Below, in pieces: positions 1 through 10,891 of a stretch of DNA of 64,000 bases. The stretch's first letter is position 1. Every line of letters begins with the position of its first letter. This stretch comes from Steromphala cineraria (taxonomy: Eukaryota > Mollusca > Gastropoda > Trochida > Trochidae). A program made the position numbers and the translations under genes. Location of the stretch: contig OU744726.1 in assembly GCA_916613615.1 (NCBI GenBank), positions 70,962,976 to 71,026,975 on the forward strand, read 5' to 3'. The notes beneath the pieces are model-generated. The model did no database searches, was not told the origin of the DNA, and saw nothing but the letters and a program-made list of their open reading frames with translations.

Positions 1-292
1 AGTGAGAGGACTGTTAGACCCGCTGTTTGAATCTTGCAGCATCTTAGTGAGAAACATTCATATACAGAGATCGTGACTCTAATTGGAGTGGTTGAGTGGA
101 TGATTTTGACTTGTACAATGTTCATGGGAATGATTCTAAGGAGTCTACTATGATGTCCTTTCCCCCGGTAGACAATGATTATGATGTCATGATCTGTTAA
201 ACCCATGTAAAATCATTAATAGAACAGTAAGAGAAGCGGAAGTAAAATATACAGCAACCTCCATCGTATTCTGTTATGGAGTTACATCTCTT
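1..292. other. Unassigned left flank
   Basis: AT-rich sequence with no open frame of note and no repeat that I recognise. It ends at the 9-bp target duplication of the first inverted-repeat element. Confidence 0.6.
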
Positions 293-301
293 TGACCTTC
301 C

Positions 302-1148
302 CATCCTGTAAAACAGGCGTCTTTATTTCTTTCGCTTCACTTCGAAATAGACCCTGTAGCCATACCCTTCATATTCTCCGACACAGCCGCTACCAATCAC
401 AGTAAAGTCTATGGCTTATCTATAGAACCAATCAGCGGTTTCCTTGTATAGACGTGTAACGCCCCGTTTCGAAAAAACGTACTCTCATTACTCATTAATT
501 ACTCGTTGTTAAAGTATTTTTTTAACACAAATATGTCGACATCTTGTTTTAATAAATCATTGCATTTGTTTTCATAATGGTTCAATGCTGAATTTAATTT
601 TGACCATTGTACATTTGTTTTATGCAAATGATTTAAAATGCACAAATGTTTTTTCTCTGGAAATACAAGACTTACAATTTAGCGGTTTGCTGAACATACC
701 AAAATCGCAGCATTTGAGAGTAATATCAATGTACGATAAGGATGAAGTGGCCCAATGAAGAATATGAATTGTACATCCACAAGCCATGTTAATCATTTAT
801 AAAACACTGGAAACACTTTTATTAAAGACTCTTGTCAACTTCAGGTCTTCAAACTATATCTAACATACTTCAAACTTTCGATATTTCAATAAAATAACAT
901 CGATTTATTAGATAATATACATAGTAAAGAAAGTATAGATACAAATTCTCGAGTCGAAGAGTTATTGCACCGTGTATAACCTCAAGCCTGTAGCTCCTTG
1001 CATCTAAATGAGACGCGTTTCTTGATTGGTGTACTATTCATAGAAAATGGACTTTCCGTTTTGCTGAATCGGCGGATGTAACGGGTATGGCTACAGGGTC
1101 TATTTCGAAGTGAAGCGAAAGAAATAAAGACGCCTGTTTTACAGGATG
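302..1148. mobile_element. Non-autonomous TIR element, copy 1
   Basis: This is an 847-bp element with perfect 66-bp terminal inverted repeats (302-367 and 1083-1148). Each end starts CATCCTGTAAAACAGG, which is itself a mini-hairpin. It is flanked on both sides by the 9-bp direct repeat TGACCTTCC (293-301 and 1149-1157), a normal target-site duplication. The interior is AT-rich and has no transposase; the 69-codon frame across its right end lies largely in the inverted repeat and the spacer and is not a gene. Long inverted repeats with a 9-bp duplication suit Mutator-like (MULE) elements; Merlin also makes 8-9 bp duplications. The superfamily call is inference. Confidence 0.88.
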
Positions 1149-1319
1149 TGACCTTCCTTGAAATGGCAACTGTTGCCGCGGTTAATCTCAATTGTATTCA
1201 TATTCCTAGTTAAAAGGGACATTAGCAAGGATTTCCCCCCTAATAGTTCTTCAAACTTTCAAAAATAAATATGAGTTGATGTCAAATGTCTTGTATTCAG
1301 ATGATATTAGTACTCAACC
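1149..1319. repeat. Spacer between element copies 1 and 2
   Basis: 171 bp of host sequence, starting with target duplication 1 (TGACCTTCC) and ending with target duplication 2 (TACTCAACC, 1311-1319). It recurs without visible change at 2167-2337, so the repeating unit is element plus spacer, 1,018 bp. Confidence 0.88.
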
Positions 1320-2166
1320 CATCCTGTAAAACAGGCGTCTTTATTTCTTTCGCTTCACTTCGAAATAGACCCTGTAGCCATACCCTTCATATTCTCCGAC
1401 ACAGCCGCTACCAATCACAGTAAAGTCTATGGCTTATCTATAGAACCAATCAGCGGTTTCCTTGTATAGACGTGTAACGCCCCGTTTCGAAAAAACGTAC
1501 TCTCATTACTCATTAATTACTCGTTGTTAAAGTATTTTTTTAACACAAATATGTCGACATCTTGTTTTAATAAATCATTGCATTTGTTTTCATAATGGTT
1601 CAATGCTGAATTTAATTTTGACCATTGTACATTTGTTTTATGCAAATGATTTAAAATGCACAAATGTTTTTTCTCTGGAAATACAAGACTTACAATTTAG
1701 CGGTTTGCTGAACATACCAAAATCGCAGCATTTGAGAGTAATATCAATGTACGATAAGGATGAAGTGGCCCAATGAAGAATATGAATTGTACATCCACAA
1801 GCCATGTTAATCATTTATAAAACACTGGAAACACTTTTATTAAAGACTCTTGTCAACTTCAGGTCTTCAAACTATATCTAACATACTTCAAACTTTCGAT
1901 ATTTCAATAAAATAACATCGATTTATTAGATAATATACATAGTAAAGAAAGTATAGATACAAATTCTCGAGTCGAAGAGTTATTGCACCGTGTATAACCT
2001 CAAGCCTGTAGCTCCTTGCATCTAAATGAGACGCGTTTCTTGATTGGTGTACTATTCATAGAAAATGGACTTTCCGTTTTGCTGAATCGGCGGATGTAAC
2101 GGGTATGGCTACAGGGTCTATTTCGAAGTGAAGCGAAAGAAATAAAGACGCCTGTTTTACAGGATG
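1320..2166. mobile_element. Non-autonomous TIR element, copy 2 (chimeric flanks)
   Basis: Same 847-bp element as 302-1148, with no difference seen by eye. Its flanks do not match each other: TACTCAACC on the left and TGACCTTCC on the right. It was therefore not inserted here by transposition. It arose when the element-spacer unit was duplicated by recombination between copies. Confidence 0.88.
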
Positions 2167-2337
2167 TGACCTTCCTTGAAATGGCAACTGTTGCCGCGGT
2201 TAATCTCAATTGTATTCATATTCCTAGTTAAAAGGGACATTAGCAAGGATTTCCCCCCTAATAGTTCTTCAAACTTTCAAAAATAAATATGAGTTGATGT
2301 CAAATGTCTTGTATTCAGATGATATTAGTACTCAACC
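2167..2337. repeat. Spacer between element copies 2 and 3
   Basis: Second copy of the 171-bp spacer seen at 1149-1319. It carries target duplication 1 at its left end and target duplication 2 (2329-2337) at its right end. Confidence 0.88.
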
Positions 2338-3184
2338 CATCCTGTAAAACAGGCGTCTTTATTTCTTTCGCTTCACTTCGAAATAGACCCTGTAGCCATA
2401 CCCTTCATATTCTCCGACACAGCCGCTACCAATCACAGTAAAGTCTATGGCTTATCTATAGAACCAATCAGCGGTTTCCTTGTATAGACGTGTAACGCCC
2501 CGTTTCGAAAAAACGTACTCTCATTACTCATTAATTACTCGTTGTTAAAGTATTTTTTTAACACAAATATGTCGACATCTTGTTTTAATAAATCATTGCA
2601 TTTGTTTTCATAATGGTTCAATGCTGAATTTAATTTTGACCATTGTACATTTGTTTTATGCAAATGATTTAAAATGCACAAATGTTTTTTCTCTGGAAAT
2701 ACAAGACTTACAATTTAGCGGTTTGCTGAACATACCAAAATCGCAGCATTTGAGAGTAATATCAATGTACGATAAGGATGAAGTGGCCCAATGAAGAATA
2801 TGAATTGTACATCCACAAGCCATGTTAATCATTTATAAAACACTGGAAACACTTTTATTAAAGACTCTTGTCAACTTCAGGTCTTCAAACTATATCTAAC
2901 ATACTTCAAACTTTCGATATTTCAATAAAATAACATCGATTTATTAGATAATATACATAGTAAAGAAAGTATAGATACAAATTCTCGAGTCGAAGAGTTA
3001 TTGCACCGTGTATAACCTCAAGCCTGTAGCTCCTTGCATCTAAATGAGACGCGTTTCTTGATTGGTGTACTATTCATAGAAAATGGACTTTCCGTTTTGC
3101 TGAATCGGCGGATGTAACGGGTATGGCTACAGGGTCTATTTCGAAGTGAAGCGAAAGAAATAAAGACGCCTGTTTTACAGGATG
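2338..3184. mobile_element. Non-autonomous TIR element, copy 3
   Basis: Third copy of the 847-bp element. TACTCAACC flanks it on both sides (2329-2337 and 3185-3193), as expected of an independent original insertion at a second target site. The sequence after 3193 is unique. Confidence 0.88.
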
Positions 3185-3193
3185 TACTCAACC

Positions 3194-3629
3194 ATACTTT
3201 CTTTAGATTTTGAAGAAAAAGAAATTATTAAGCAAGATCTGTTTTTCGTAATTTTAGTGTGAACACCTTTGAATAAAAAATAATTTGCTTGGGGAAATGT
3301 ATTCGTATAGCTTAACCGAGTTCTATACATTCATTAGAAGACTCCTGTTAAGATTTAATATTGCCTTGGAATTGATAACTGTTCTTTTATTTAACATGAG
3401 ATACCCCCATTTCCTTAAAATACTGTCGTTTTAATGTTCTCGTCAAATGTGGAATTAAGTTGAAATTTTCATGTTTCGTTTGACAATCATTCACTAAATA
3501 TTACCTGTTATCATTTTGAAAAGGCTTTTCAACGTTAATTTCTTCTGCTGTATGACGTATATATTAAGATATTAAATTCTTTTGCATTGTTAATTCTTGA
3601 AATTTATATAGGTTACCCTTTATGTTAAG
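3194..3629. other. Unassigned AT-rich stretch
   Basis: No gene, repeat or site is supported here. Confidence 0.6.
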
Positions 3630-3730
3630 GATAACATACAAGTAACCGTCCATTCGTGAAAAAGAATGTACGAGCCGCGAAGCGGCGAGTTCATTGTTTT
3701 TCTCGAATGGACGGTTACGCGTATGTTATC
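3630..3730. repeat. 101-bp foldback hairpin with GC-rich apex
   Basis: The arms read GATAACATAC..GTAACCGTCCATTCG and its complement, about 31 of 34 outer positions pairing. The structure is centred on position 3680 in GCCGCGAAGCGGC, so the apex itself forms a tight GC stem. TTAA words lie just outside both arms, which hints at a TTAA-targeting foldback element, but no clear target duplication is proven. Confidence 0.75.
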
Positions 3731-3876
3731 TGACTTAAAATACAACCTAGATTTTTATTACATTCAGCATTGTTTTTTTGTTATAAACACTCAAATTTAA
3801 TAGAACTTCAATCAAACAAAAGGCATTCTACAATTAAATGTTCCTTAAAATCTTTGAGATGCCCAAATATGAAAAA

Positions 3877-3973
3877 CCAGTACATTCTTAATGCATGTGT
3901 AAACCACCGTGCCAGAACATGCTTATTGCACGTGCGACCCAACAATATAGCCAGTACATTCTTAATGCACGTG
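3877..3973. repeat. Short direct duplication upstream of the TATA box
   Basis: CCAGTACATTCTTAATGCA occurs at 3877 and again at 3951, 74 bp apart. The second copy runs into a CACGTG E-box at 3968-3973; another CACGTG lies at 3929-3934. Confidence 0.7.
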
Positions 3974-4018
3974 CAAATGGTTCTTGACGAGAGTAATCGT
4001 CTGGGTTTGGTATAAAAG
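3929..4018 (+). promoter_or_regulatory. Candidate core promoter: two E-boxes and TATAAAAG
   Basis: Two CACGTG boxes (3929-3934, 3968-3973) stand 82 and 43 bp upstream of a consensus TATA box, TATAAAAG at 4011-4018. A splice donor, a splice acceptor and a polyA signal follow in the right order downstream. The words are visible; promoter function is inference. Confidence 0.35.
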
Positions 4019-4157
4019 GGACGTTGTAATTGTTATACCTTGACATTATGTGCGGTAATTTGGAGGGACAAAAGGTCCGAGTATCCTCTATTTGATGATA
4101 TTACATCAGACGATGATGTTTTAACACAAGCCACACAAAAAGGGGCAAATCGTTTTC

Positions 4158-4537
4158 ATGCACATGTATGTACGGCGAAGCAACGGACGATTCGCTGTGC
4201 CAACGAGTGAAACTAAAACTGACCTGTTTAAGAAGGTAAGTTTTATTTCTATCCAATATACTATACACTATAAGTGTTATGTTTTATTTGGTTAACGTGA
4301 ATAAGTCTCGTTTCAAGAAAGTGATTATGTCTATCTTTATGTTCCAAATTATCCAAATTATAATGTTTTTAAAATATATTTAGGATTTTTTTAAAGGGAC
4401 TGAACTACAGGAATTGTGTCACTCTACTTTTGTTAAATTTTCAACCAAACTCAACAAGGTTAGTGAAGAGTGCAAACATTTCCTGAACAAGAGTTGATAA
4501 TAATTTTGTTTGTTTTCCAGATTATCCGTGAGTACTA
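4158..4537 (+). CDS. Possible tiny two-exon gene, 31 codons
   Basis: Exon 1 would run from ATG 4158 to 4235 (26 codons), ending AAG before GTAAGT. The intron 4236-4519 ends TTTTCCAG. Exon 2 starts at 4520 and keeps phase 0 to a TAA at 4535-4537. AATAAA follows at 4630-4635. The spliced product has 31 residues, basic and polar, ending DLFKKIIREY. The exon-1 frame is closed by a stop 15 codons upstream of the ATG. I know no family for it. It may be a small peptide gene, a noncoding transcript, or the remnant of a larger gene's 3' end. Order and spacing of the signals are the only support. Confidence 0.22.
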
Positions 4538-4629
4538 ACGAAGACGGGTACAATGGACTGTTTCAACATGCCAACCTGGGAAAACCTACGAATGTCATGA
4601 AAGAGAGACGTTGTGTCAAACATTATTTC

Positions 4630-4635
4630 AATAAA
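4630..4635 (+). other. Candidate polyadenylation signal AATAAA
   Basis: AATAAA lies 93 bp after the putative stop at 4537, and a GT/T-rich stretch (about 4650-4665) follows. This is consistent with a 3' end for the small transcript proposed at 4.0-4.6 kb. Confidence 0.3.
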
Positions 4636-4639
4636 ATTG

Positions 4640-5778
4640 CTAAATCGCAACGTGTTATTTTGTTTTCAAAGAAAATGGTATGAAATGTAACGTAATCAAA
4701 TTATGCCAACTAATAATGAGAACGTCGAAGGGACCGTCTCAAAAATCTTTACATCAAATCTAGTTGCAGTAGATTCCTGAAGGATAATGTACGATTGACA
4801 CAATGGAGTGACGTCACTGCTGTATTTTAACTTTCGATAAACGCCCACATTCATATTCTTTCTATTGGTGAGAGGTTACTACACGTCATTGAATACCATA
4901 AGAAGCGCTCTTAAAATGCCTATCAATGGCCCGTAAGTGAACGATCCTGTTCAAGATGAACTGGCGCCTGGGTAAGAAATTCGCCTAAGGAAATATCTTG
5001 CATCACTTCTAACTTTAGGCCTGTCAAAAAATAAAACTTACTGTTTAGCCTTGGGGTAAAAGTAAATACCACTCTATTTACAGTTACATTCAATGACGTG
5101 TCGGAGCGCTGAGAATTAAGTATGACAATCACACACAGAATGAGTTAGTTTACCCACGAGGAATGTACGTGCAGGCAAATGGTAATCGAGTGGTCACCAT
5201 TTAGTCAGCTGTACATGCTTGAATTGTTGGCTTTTAAATTCAAATCTCGTGTTTATCTTTATTATAATCCACCATCTGGGTACCATGATAAATGACTATA
5301 ATATACTATATATATATGTGACCGTGTTTTTAGAGCAACTGTAGATACTAAGATAGTGGTCATACATGGAAAACTTTACCAACAGTGTCGATTGATCGAG
5401 AAGATTCGACTGTTGCAGAAACGTATTATTTAAAAGCCAAACGACGTTGTTATATTGGCAAGATGAAGTTTTGAAATCGGGATAAGAATAAAATACCTGA
5501 TATCGATGCGCGTTTGGAAAAGTATGGACATCAGTCAGAATGATAGTTACGAGACGACGTTATATAACTAGTATCCATTTGAGTTGAAAGTGTCATTTTG
5601 GCTTTCACGAATACTTATATACATGACAGATTTCATTGAAAACAAGTAGGCATCATAGGTCTTTAAGGAATTAGTTTGTGAGATTTTTGTTCAGTTTTGT
5701 ATAATGAATTATGGCATATACGTTCGTAACAAAACAAACAATATACGATGAGACTCACAGAGTGTCCCTGTAACTATA
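4640..5778. other. Unassigned stretch
   Basis: AT-rich with a short TA run near 5300. Open frames are short and have no recognisable domain. Confidence 0.55.
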
Positions 5779-6670
5779 CGGAAAAAAGTTAAGCACCCCC
5801 TAAATTTGAAAACAAAAAATGATGCTATGGCAAAGTTACTGTACCGTGAATAAATGTATGACTCTTTTACATTAAAATGTTGATTTTGTAATAATTTCTT
5901 CAAAGAAAGATCGCCCATGTAGATCATTTATGAAATTACGATTGAATTTGAAATTGGTACTGAAAGTTCACCCAAAATAAGTTTGGCTGTAGTGCCAAAA
6001 CTGGGCAATATTGAGACAATGGGTTTCAGGCATCAAAAATAACGTTTGTGTCGACTTGACTTCCACACATCAAATCATCTCTTATCTTACAAAATAAGGA
6101 AGTAACTGGTCGTTGAAATGGCATCCCTTTTTTCAACAGTTATTGTCAATAATTGACGAAATGGCTAGAATCATACAATTTTGAAATAATCTTTGGATTC
6201 TTTTGAGTTCAATCTGTTAATCAAACACTTCTCATTTATTTCTAGGGGTCATTACAGTTGACACTGACCATCTTTTGTTGTTACACCATTTTCCTTGAAT
6301 TTTGTTTTTTGGAGATTTTGCGACTTTGAAGGTTATTAGAGGTGTAAATAGTAAATTTTGACTAAAATTTTTATACTAAAGTTTGACCTAAGGGCTCGGA
6401 AGAATTGAATTACCCACATCACAACTACCAATAACAACTTTCTTTTATCAGACTGTCTAATGTAACTTGTTTTTTGACATAAAACTGCAACAATTTTATG
6501 AATGCAAATATCCAAAGGATGCGAAACGTTATCCGGATGAACTTTCTTCCATTAACTACTAAATTATGGTTCTATCATACCATACGATTATTTCTACAAT
6601 CACATCGCCTTCTTTTTGATCTGGCAACTTTTGTTGCTGAAAAAACGTGGGGGTGCTTAACTTGTTTCCG
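5779..6670. mobile_element. TA-flanked non-autonomous element (mariner/Tc1-type)
   Basis: The ends are imperfect inverted repeats: left CGGAAAAAAGTTAAGCACCC and the complement of the right CGGAAACAAGTTAAGCACCC. TA lies on both outer sides (5777-5778, 6671-6672), the target duplication of the Tc1/mariner superfamily. At 892 bp, with no transposase frame, it is a deletion derivative or miniature element. A second, truncated member of the family is at about 25230-25412. The superfamily follows from the TA site and the ends, not from a protein. Confidence 0.7.
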
Positions 6671-6939
6671 TATGTAGAAATGGACATGTGCTGGTGCCAT
6701 GCACGCAATCACGCCATGTAGAAAAGAGATCCGAGATTATTCTCGACTATAAAACAAATCATTCGTGTCAAATTTGAGAATTTTACTTCATCGTAGTTCG
6801 ATAGCTGGAGTTCGATAATACAATACGTACGATTTCAAAATAAATGTAGGTTTCTATTGTTTGTCCTTCAATGACAATCAGATCGGGATCCATTTGTACA
6901 CGATTACTATGCTTAAATCATGACTTTATCATTATCACT
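6671..6939. other. Unassigned stretch
   Basis: Nothing specific seen. Confidence 0.5.
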
Positions 6940-6945
6940 ATATCG

Positions 6946-7098
6946 TGACGTCGCCTACACTGCACTGCCAGCTGGTTACGTTTCGTTATGAATGTGGGAC
7001 TGACGTGGTGCCAGTTGTCTGACACATTGTTCAAGATTTCCATGACATGGTATAAATAGAACATTGGATTCGTGTCCATGGCATCATGCTGACGTCAC
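6946..7098 (+). promoter_or_regulatory. Promoter-like patch with TATA box and CRE words
   Basis: Contains a CRE-like TGACGTCG near 6948, an E-box CAGCTG near 6970, a TATA box TATAAATA at 7051-7058 and a full CRE TGACGTCA about 33 bp after the TATA box start. It is less AT-rich than its surroundings. No annotated transcript can be tied to it; the coding-like frame at 7527 lies downstream on the same strand. Confidence 0.25.
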
Positions 7099-7526
7099 TC
7101 CCCTCTGAATATTCCCCTCGCTCCTCCGGGGAATTACCTAAATGTAGGAGTTGGCTTGGCCACACAAATAAAATGGTTAATTTTTATGTAGGAGCTTGAG
7201 TTCATTTTAAATCTATCAACTTCTTATCTTCAGCCAATGAAAAGGATTTTAATGAAAGATTCCATTAACATTTTGAGCCAAAATTGCTTAAGCATTTTAA
7301 ATTGAAAGAAAAAAATAAATTGATTCGTTGTCGTTTGAATTTAAGTGTCGATGTATTAATTTATCAAATAAATAATCTTGGAAAAAATCTTTCTGACATT
7401 GAACATGTATTACTTCGACTTAACTTCATCCCTTATGACAATGATAGTTAGGTTTTCAATCACCCAATCATAATCGAGTAAATTCACTATGCAAAGTACA
7501 TCACGGAAGTTCCTGAAAGAAACAGA

Positions 7527-7829
7527 ATGTTCGCCTTAGGATCTCGTGTTTTCTCGCAGGGTATCCACATTAAGTTCTCGACTGTTGTGAATATGACATG
7601 TCTCCCAATGTGCTTGGCTCAACCAATCAAAGAGGCAGAAGCGCACGTGTCACTTAGGTTGGAGATGGACATTCCTACCGGACCCCCTGCACGCTTTATC
7701 CGTGCACCAGACGGGCTCAACAACAGAGATCTCAATGATATCGACATCACACAAGCCTCGAAGAATGTTAATTTCACACGAGGTTTGCGGGCAGGACAGA
7801 ATAACAAACAAATTCTTACTTCAGTTTGA
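7527..7829 (+). CDS. Coding-like open frame, unidentified
   Basis: A 100-codon frame in a GC-richer island, preceded by an AG that could be a splice acceptor. Its codons are mixed rather than AT-driven. The opposite strand is also open for 62 codons, so strand is uncertain. Residues about 40-85 are the least repetitive part, with words such as EAEAHVSLRLEMDIPTGPP. I recognise no domain. It could be an exon, a pseudogene piece, or a non-coding island that happens to be open. Confidence 0.18.
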   Translation: MFALGSRVFSQGIHIKFSTVVNMTCLPMCLAQPIKEAEAHVSLRLEMDIPTGPPARFIRAPDGLNNRDLNDIDITQASKNVNFTRGLRAGQNNKQILTSV

Positions 7830-9479
7830 ATGATCCAAGTAATTGAATATAGATAAATGTTCCTGAAGAAAGGGATTATACAATTGTAAGGAAAATATTC
7901 GGACTGTCCAAATTAACATTCGGGACACACCTTTAGAACAAAGGTAACATGCTCTGTATATATGTTCAAAATCTAGTTGATAAGCCGCTTTTTGTCGTTG
8001 TATAAATCAAATGCAACAATTAGGCTTTTAATCGCGATCCTGAAGAACGAGAAGAACGTAAGCAAGCAAGCCCTCTCAGACCGCTGTTGTTCGCCCTTGA
8101 TGTCACACTGCAGTCTGGCAGCTTGTTCCATAGACGAAGGACGTACTCATGCCAAAAAGAGAAATAAATGTTATTTAAAAGCAAGAAGAGTGAATTTTGA
8201 AATATAAATAATGTTGATTTGTTAGCGCCTTAAACACGTTATTTTAAAGAGGCAATATTGAACCAAAGCCTTTTTTGTCGAATTCAAAAAATCCATCAAT
8301 TATAATTAAGGAGAGAATGGACGTAGAGTTCTCGACTTCTGCGCATGACAATACTAACGTATGTTGTGTCGTGAGATATTCTACGTCTATGTTTAACAAC
8401 CATGATTGATATGATTTTAATGATTATATCTATCATGAAATGTCAAACTTCTTGATTATAATTCATAAACCATGGTTTGCTTTGCATTTTTGTGATTTTT
8501 ACGACAATCAATCGCTTTACGGCATAATGTTATATGCCAAACGTTCTCTCCTACCTTTTACTTCGCAATGTTTTTTTTCAAAACATCATCATGATAATGT
8601 TTGGTCACTCCATATGGTTATCATAATCTCTATTTTCATGTATATTTATACAACATCGCAAATGTCAAATATACATTATAGCAGCCTATTTACAAACGCA
8701 AATATTTACAAATATGTCCCCTGCATAACATGGGAAGGCGAGGCATCGGCGGTCAGTCAACATATCTGACCCATTGATCTGCTTACCAACAAGGTAACAA
8801 CACGGACTGTTTCAACCAAGACTCCAGTCAACAGTAAATGACCACAGCCCTGTTTACAAAGCCAAGGGAGTATACATTCTACCAGAGACAAACTAGCATC
8901 AGTGTCACGACCACCTACGATATGAATGTTTACTGGACATACAATAATGTATCTAATAAAACGATTCTATTAAATCCAAAATATATATTTCATTTGGACG
9001 AAACCATCGTTGTACCAAAGTTAAAATGAAGTAGTTACGAATCCATTAATTCGTTAATCAATATTTTATTTTGACATAATCATCGTTGTACCAAACTAAA
9101 GCAGAGTGGTAAAGTAGATCATAGGTTGTGGACAGATTCTGTAAGTGACAAAATGTCCTTGTTGCTTACTAATCTAAAGTTTAACTTGTGTGGATCTTTG
9201 GCAAATGACGAAAGTTGTCATCATTAACGATTTATTGGTAAACACCTCCAATGGAGAAACACGTGTACTGATCATAGACATTCTACAAGACTATTAAAGT
9301 TCATGTCTGAACAGTTCGTCTTTAACACAGCTCTAGCAATGTTATTTCTTCGAAGATTAAGAGAGATTGATGATTAAATTGGTCTCTTATCAATCTCCAA
9401 AACCTTTTTGCGATGAAGCATTCAACATTAAACTTTCTCCTTATATCCAAAGGTACTGTCTGTAAAAACATAACTGTGT
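7830..9479. other. Unassigned stretch
   Basis: AT-rich. The 109-codon frame at 8440-8769 is rich in F, I, Y, S and H, as chance translation of AT-rich DNA would be, and is not called. A weak inverted repeat (GACGTAGA.. with ..TCTACGTC) sits at about 8317-8388. Confidence 0.5.
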
Positions 9480-9860
9480 GTGTCACAAGAATGCATGTAC
9501 GTTCCGACGCGCCCAACCAAACTCCCACTCTCTAACGCTGCGTACATTGATCTTGACATTGTGTATGTATTAATATGGACACTCCGGCCAGTGGACAGAG
9601 GAAGGTCAGACATGTTGACCGGTCCCCGCCGTCCGACAACATCCGTCCACGACGCCGCCTCTACAAGTCAATATAAACGACGTGCTCCACAACCAAACAA
9701 GCTCTTAACTCGCTACTGTTGCCGCGAGACGAGGAACTCTCAACTCATTAAACAACTCGTGTCCTGCAACACTGACAGGCTGTCCGACTGTGTGATGCTG
9801 ATTGCTACACACTGGACTCCTCGTCTTCCTCGTTTTGTTCACTTACATTTGTGAAAGTTT
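9480..9860 (+). other. GC-rich island with overlapping open frames
   Basis: Distinctly GC-richer than its neighbours between about 9590 and 9840. One frame runs 9480-9854 (124 codons). A second starts at 9575 in a good context (A at -3, G at +4) and gives a basic, Pro/Arg-rich 33-residue peptide ending at 9676. Neither matches a family that I know. It may be a 5' exon of a spliced gene or a non-coding transcript. Confidence 0.25.
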
Positions 9861-10885
9861 AACCTTGCTTGATTACTGAGACAATCTGAATGAAAAATGA
9901 AAAGTTGTATCTTTACAACTTGTGCATGGCGTACTTAAGGCATAGGACATAATTTACATATGAAAATGTAACATGGTTTTACAAATTTCAATAACTGTCA
10001 TTAGCATTACAGTCCATTTTTCAAATATCAAAATATTTAAAATATAAAATATAAATTACTTTAAAAATTAATTTTTATTGAATCCAAAACATTCATAATT
10101 TTGTTTCTTATATTTTGATATACCAATTTGTGTTAGGATTAACATCTAAGAAAGAAACCAATTGGCTTTACTTGAGGGTTGAGAGGGTTTCACCGAAAGG
10201 ACAGTGACCATACCTACAAACGCAATTTACACATGCTTACTTAATAGACTAGCCTGACCCACACCTGTTTGCGGCGTTTCTTTGATCTTTTACACAAACA
10301 GTTGTAATATTGCTTAAACAGACAATCTGTACAGTGCCATCTGCACTATCCACCGGACGATGACTATGTGGATAGTTAAGATAAGCATGTTCCAGATTCC
10401 GACATTCAAGAGATATCCCAATCTATCTCTAAATAAATTCTTCGAAGTGTATGAAATGGAAGTTATAACAATCTTAGAAGTTTTGATAGTCTAAGGTACT
10501 TTAGAAAATCAACACTAAAGAATTTCATTTTTATTTCATCTATTTTCACGTATAATGTCGTTTGCTTCACAGTGAACCTTTTCGTATATGTCAAAATTAT
10601 ATACTTATAACAGTCATATTTCAGTTCTTGCATTCAGAAAATGTCATTGTAGAGCTAAATTAACGATAACCAGTGTCATTGTTCTATTTACAATTTGATT
10701 TTCTAAGAGTTCATTTTAAGCAATACTGGTAACAATCAAGTTAGGGAGTAGTTGGTGTGGTATCAATACCCGTGCAGCGAACTGTCTAGTCATGAAATTG
10801 TTCATCAAACTATGTATAAGAAATCCTGCCCATTAACTGCAGCAATTTCTCGGTATGTTAACTATTACCTATGCCGGGTGCTAAT
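9861..10885. other. Unassigned AT-rich stretch
   Basis: No gene or repeat supported. Confidence 0.55.
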
Positions 10886-10891
10886 CAGGGA

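Noticed and set aside
982..1191. 69-codon minus frame, repeated at 2000-2209
   Set aside because: It spans the terminal inverted repeat and spacer of the 847-bp element; identity between copies reflects the duplication, not coding.
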